A DNA stretch of 64,000 bases. Origin: Suillus spraguei (Eukaryota; Basidiomycota; Agaricomycetes; Boletales; Suillaceae). The stretch spans positions 62,001 to 126,000 of the forward strand of contig JABCPU010000176.1 in NCBI GenBank assembly GCA_016800925.1. Reading direction: 5' to 3'. How positions within the stretch are numbered: the stretch's first letter is position 1; every line of letters begins with the position of its first letter. This document shows, piece by piece, positions 59,100-64,000 of the stretch. Made by a program: the position numbers and the translations under genes. The notes under the pieces were generated by a model. The model was not told the DNA's origin. It searched no databases and saw only the letters and a program-made list of their open reading frames with translations.

Positions 59100-60361
59100 A
59101 TGACCATTACGTTTGGCTCCTTCGATGGAGTGTGCAGCACTGCTGCTCTCGTCATCTGTCCTTTGATGGGCACCTCGGGACAAGGCATTGAACCTACATG
59201 CTACTCACGCAACGTTCAAATAGGAAAGACCCTCATCTTTCAGCCTTGTATGTATTCCAAGACCATAGATGTGATGTCCTCACCGAGAAAGGCTGATTTT
59301 CATCCGTTTAGCCACATGTTTTATCCACATCGTTGCAATCATCATGACTGCAATTATGATCTATCATATTCGGTCAAAGTATACCGCAGTGGGGCGAAAG
59401 GAGATTGTGATGTTCTTTTGGATGTACATGATCATTGAACTTCTGGCGATGTTCCTAGACTCGGGAATCATACCGACTTCAAACGTCAGCTATCCCGTGA
59501 GTTATCATACAAAGTCATGCGAAGATCTTATATCAAATGTACGTAGTGGTTTGCTGCAGTTTATACAGGTCTGGTAGCGGCTGCCTACTGCTGTCTGCTC
59601 ATTAACGGCTTCGTTGGATTCCAATTCGCTGAAGACGGGACACCTGTTTCTCTCTGGCTCCTTCGGATATCCTGTTCCGTCGTCTTCGGAGCATCATTCT
59701 TCATCGCTATCGCCACCTTCAAATCATATGCTTCATTCTCCCCAACGAAATCTATCGCGCTCTTCGTCGTTTACCTCCTCTGGCCCATCCTGTGCGTTGC
59801 CACATACACGATATCACAACTGATCCTTGTATTCCGGACTCTTGACGACCGCTGGCCTTTTGGCGACATCATCTTTGGAATCGCATTCTACGCGATCGCT
59901 CAAGTTCTTTTGTTCGCTTTCAGCGTTACCATATGTAATGCCATCACGCATTACTTGGATGGTCTGTTCTTCTTTACGCTGTGTGTTTTGTTGAGTGTTA
60001 TGATGGTCTATAAATACTGGGACAGCATCACGGTGCGTTTGTTCTCCGATTATTTGTTCCGCCTAATTATATGTAATACTTTTCATAGCGTGAAGATCTT
60101 GAGTTCTCTGTTGGATCTAAAGCTGCGGTATGGGAAGTCAAGGACCCACTTCTCACGGCTTCAGTTACAGCGCCTAGTACAGAGTACGAGGAGGACGCAT
60201 CAAGCTATCACGCTGGCGCCGCGAGCCTTGTAGGCGGAGTTAGTGGTGGGCAATATTATGGGAGCAAGCAAGCGTATGGTGGTCAGGGTGGTTACGGACA
60301 AGGAGGATATGGTGGCGCACGGAGGGCTTATCCACCGACACCGACATCTGAGGGTTATTGA
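59100..60361 (+). CDS. CHS7: Chitin synthase export chaperone CHS7
   Basis: Four exons: 59100 to about 59247 ([42 protein letters not shown]), 59312-59492 ([51 protein letters not shown]), 59543-60029 ([40 protein letters not shown] and four more membrane helices, to YKYWDSIT), and 60087-60361 ([22 protein letters not shown] to the stop). [11 protein letters not shown] and NGFVGFQ..EDGTPLSLWLLR are signatures of the Chs7 family, a polytopic ER protein needed for export of chitin synthase III. The C-terminal tail is unusual: a Gly/Tyr/Gln-rich run ([16 protein letters not shown]). Confidence 0.93.
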
Positions 60362-63300
60362 AGACATTGAAAAGGACTATTAGGTGAATATAGATACGGA
60401 CAACAGCGGTTCATGGTACTTTCTACGGACACTAGGTTTAATTCACTCTCATGATCAGGATGCTTTACGAGTGAAACGATCATGCAGATATATACCTCAC
60501 ACTATTTCGGAGAGTCCGGCCGCCTGATTATCACATTATCTCGCAGGACTCGGATGCTCTAGATATCTAGATGAGGACAGATCTGAGCATAGATGGAAAT
60601 ATCAATATCTTTGTAAACGTTTGAACAATCATCGATGCATCGACGATCACGCCACTTTTTACGCTCTGAGATATCGAATGCATAGATTCCGTACACGTTC
60701 AATTGATTGTGCTTCGAATCTGATCATTGTTCCGTATACCATTTTAACAAGAATTGCGCTGAATATCGAGGGTACCAGGAATATGCATTGAATCAGGCTG
60801 TACACGGGCTGTACAGATCGCCGTCCCATCATGACATGATTATATTATATACCTCAACTCCCAGGAGTTTCCCGTGTGTTTCCTAGGAAGATCGATTGCG
60901 GCAGCACAGGGGACAGCTAGGACTTGCTAACAATCCCATGGAGCGATGTAATTCCTGACAACTTCCGATGTGAGTGATCAGAATCATCAGATGCGTGGTG
61001 CCGGAGATGCGGCACCATGGCCATACACTTGGCAAGACCTCCTAGAGTCCGCAGCGCGCACTACAATCAATCTGCCAATGAGGGCGTTAGGCCAAGTAAG
61101 GGGCTGCGAATAGCTTCAATTCCGAATTCTCAGCAGGGGATAGCGAAAATTTTGTGGGGTGATGGGTCCACGAAAAAGGACATATGTGGTACATAGGTGC
61201 CCTCGCGTACCTTGAGAGATAAAACTACGTTCGCAACACCTACATAAACCATATGGTGATGGTACGATATCATTTGCTCTAATGTCAACGTTGCGCATTA
61301 CATCGTTGTGGTTACAGCAAGTCTCCTTTAGAGAGGTTACTTTTCATGGCTCCCCCTCTTCAGATCAATTAAAATGTAAGATATGTCATAGAAGCAGGAT
61401 TTCGTCCGGGGGCTTGATCGTCCACCGTAGCGTTCCACGCCGGTCAGTCGCAGGAAACTGTCGGTACTTGAAAAGCTCGATGGGACAAATACACCGGTCG
61501 CGCATTTGTGCCGTGTTTGCATCGCAATGTGTAGATGGTGAGTAGACAAGGGCCATCATGGATCGTGACAACAGTGCGCGGTGGTGCGCTTGCACTGCGC
61601 ATGAACAAGCCCTTCACGTTCTACAGCAGCGGACCCATAGCGTCGGTAAGGCCTCGGCCATCAATGACAAGGTACCACGGGTCTGACTGGAATAGATGAA
61701 GGTTCTGGAATGGATGCAGGTTTACATGCAAGTTGATGCAACCCGCTTCCAATAACTTCGAACGGTCTGCCCGAATGCCGTCACAAGATCGAGTCGTCAA
61801 CATCATGCTGGAATGAACAACCACGAATTGATGTGTCCGTTATAGGCAGCTTCTATGAGCTCCTCAAATGCAAAAAAAAAAAATTCAGCAGATGCGTTAA
61901 AATGGGCGTTGAGTCTTTTGGAGTTTTTGTGTCCCCGAGATGTAACGCATACATTATCCAATCTAGGCCAAAGAACCATCGACTTTTGGAAGGTATTCAA
62001 ACATTTTGTCGCAAGTAGCATTAATAAATACGTACTGAGAACGTGAACATGGATCCAATTTCGAAATAAGACACCGAGTTGCGATGTTATATCACGAATC
62101 AGAAACCAACTAATTCTTCCGCACTGGAAATGAACAAGATGCGTTAGTACTCGATAACAACCCATGGTTATACCGATAATGAAAGCCTTTAATGGGTTAG
62201 AGCGGAGTGCACCGACTGCGAGGCTCGTGTCGAGACAGGTGACTTGCAACTTCAAGGTCACTGTGGAGCCTGAGCGCTAGCTACTGACTCCGAAGTGGGG
62301 AAAGTTCTGTGTTCGATATAATAAGTTAATCAGTCTGTGTATGGCGAAAGTGATTGACAATTACTGTCTACCGTGTTTCCGAATTTCCATAGTGGCGGGC
62401 CTGGCGGCGGCGGGGCGGTCCTGATGGCAAAAGTCAGGTGTGTGAATTATGAGTGATCGGGAATGGCTGCGATGGCATGGTACATCACAAGCATGCCCGA
62501 TGACTTGACTGCTCTCAGCTTTTGCGGGCGGCGGTCGAGTTCTAACTTGGTTGGTAGTAGGCAAAGCTTCCGGGCAATTTCCAGTTGCTATCTTTAGATA
62601 ATCAGGTACACGTTGCAAGCACTTGACTGCCACGCAAGTGACATTCCAAGTTGCGCAACCAAAAAAATTGTGAAGTGCTTGTGACATTTGCAATCATCTT
62701 GCAATGTGGCATACTTGGGCTCTAGCTTACTTCCAAGTCCGTGTCGCGCTTATTACTATTGCATCTGACCGCAACACTCCCAGTCTCAATCCGGATTTCA
62801 CTGTTCAAGTTGGCACACTCGACTCACAACCGTCTGTGTGTACTACTGGCGCCATTTACTTGAAACCTAAGCCGCACTCAGGCTGGTCCAAATCACTGCC
62901 AGGGTCTCCCTCAAGATTCACAGTGACCTTTAGCACAATACCTACTCAGCGCTGCGCACCGATTGAATGCGATTGTGATGCATGTGGAGCTCATAACGTT
63001 GTTTTTATTCATTAATGAGGCATCAAAACTAGTGCCAGGCAACGCGTGACAGAGCCTGCCGTGCCTATGAGAAGAGCCTGCGGCTTCACAAAAATGATTG
63101 GCGGAAAAAGCGCGTGCAAGGGCAGAGAAATTGGCTTCTGTCATTTGCGGCAACGCATCCAATGCCAACCACCACTCAAAGACTCACAGGCCGCATTCCA
63201 TTGGCAAGGACTTGGCAGACGTGGGGTAAGATTCTCTGAGTACCGTGCATTTGGAGTGTCGGGCTCCGCCTCCTGATTTTATTTATTGCTTATTAGTTAA

Positions 63301-63756
63301 AGGGCTCCCAGGGTTTAACTCATCCGGCTACCAACATTGACACCTCTACCGCCTCCTACTCAATCTTCCTTACTCGCACATCGCATGGATACCGGCACCT
63401 GTTTGCAGGGAGACATGTGACTTTGACACGTACTATGTCTCCCTCTGTTACTCAAATTCCCCTGACGCCGCCGTCACAAATCAAACGGATACGAAAGTCG
63501 GCTAGAGTCAGCCGCTGGACTCGACGTCCCACTTACCGGTCTGGCCCACTCTCTTGAATCCGAGGTAGCAACTTCTTCCGAACACATGATTCTCTGGCAC
63601 GTGACTGACGCGTCAGTGGGCAAACACGCGCAAATATCGTGACCGGAATAAATAGCACGGGATATCTTGGAATCACCCTGTCGAATATCTTGCCAGTACG
63701 CCAACAGCTCACCGTATTCAACGATATTCTGCCAATATTATGATTTCTACTACCTT
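60362..63756. other. Gene-poor interval with possible relics
   Basis: No gene can be supported. A minus-strand frame of 152 codons (61803-62261, hydrophobic, Phe run coded by a poly-A tract) has no recognisable motif and looks like chance or a relic. Confidence 0.45.
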
Positions 63757-63992
63757 CTATGTTGCTTCGCGCCTAGCCATCACGGGCTTCATCTCGGTAT
63801 CGTTCTTCGAGGAAACGGTTCTCCGTCCAATCCGATCAGGACCAAGGAAGGTTTCCGCCGGCCTCGTCGTGTCAGCGTTCAAGTCGACAATCATCTTGAT
63901 TCTAGCCGCAGACGAGGCCGCGTCAATATATCTGAGCAACGATACAAGCTCACGCTCGCTGGCGGGCACATTCCCGATGCCGTCCTGGAAGC
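63757..63992 (-). CDS. Possible 3' end of an unrecognised gene, cut by the window edge
   Basis: The minus strand is open from the window edge to a TAG at 63757-63759 (GNVPASERELVSLLRYIDAASSAARIKMIVDLNAD...). Composition is GC-rich and codon-like compared with the neighbouring spacer. No family recognised. Confidence 0.3.
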
Positions 63993-64000
63993 ACGTAGGC

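Noticed and set aside
61803..62261. 152-codon hydrophobic minus-strand frame
   Set aside because: The Phe run comes from a poly-A/T tract, there is no start context or conserved motif, and the composition matches the spacer.
63280..63340. Possible tRNA-like stretch (AAGGGCTCCCAGGGTTTAACTCATCCGGC)
   Set aside because: Cannot be folded into a cloverleaf with the invariant TTC loop; rejected.

Overview
The window is nuclear DNA of a filamentous basidiomycete, most likely a mushroom-forming agaricomycete. Genes are split by many short GT-AG introns (about 45-70 nt), spacing is loose, and recognisable proteins are fungal: a chitin synthase export chaperone (CHS7), UTP18, SPO22/ZIP4, a Pho80-type cyclin, a G-protein alpha subunit, a CNNM/Mam3 transporter, a short-chain dehydrogenase and an adenosine-deaminase-like protein. 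No rRNA, tRNA or CRISPR array was found.

Layout. 1-520 is the tail of a decayed pogo/Tigger-type transposon. 2059-3007 is a broken endonuclease/exonuclease/phosphatase gene. 3.2-37.5 kb is a rearranged, duplication-rich region. It holds five paralogous copies (A to E) of one roughly 3.3 kb multi-exon gene: A, D and E on the minus strand, B and C on the plus strand. Among them lie a CNNM transporter, a coiled-coil/cysteine-motif protein, a short-chain dehydrogenase, one intact adenosine-deaminase-like gene and two broken copies of that gene's 3' end. B with its flank matches D with its flank in inverted orientation, and C with its flank matches E. A, B, C and D carry frameshifts, stops or deletions; E (32970-36366) is the best preserved and may still code. 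All five share a 16-bp promoter element built on CACGTG, 110-130 bp before the start codon. The C-terminal part has a lone Asp followed by an E-Y-K motif and conserved hydrophobic strands, which could be a PD-(D/E)XK nuclease-like fold; this is inference.

37.5-61 kb is ordinary housekeeping chromosome: G alpha, an F-box-like conserved protein, UTP18 convergent with SPO22/ZIP4, a small membrane protein divergent from SPO22, a Pho80-like cyclin and CHS7, with gene-poor stretches at 54.7-59.1 and 60.4-63.7 kb.

The most striking single-gene observations are very small exons. The conserved G alpha C-terminus is in frame only if a one-nucleotide exon (39250) is included. The CNNM gene needs a 10-nt and a 3-nt exon, and the dehydrogenase needs an 11-nt exon for its cofactor-binding glycine motif. 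Exon borders were read by hand from splice signals and family conservation; no search or RNA evidence was available.
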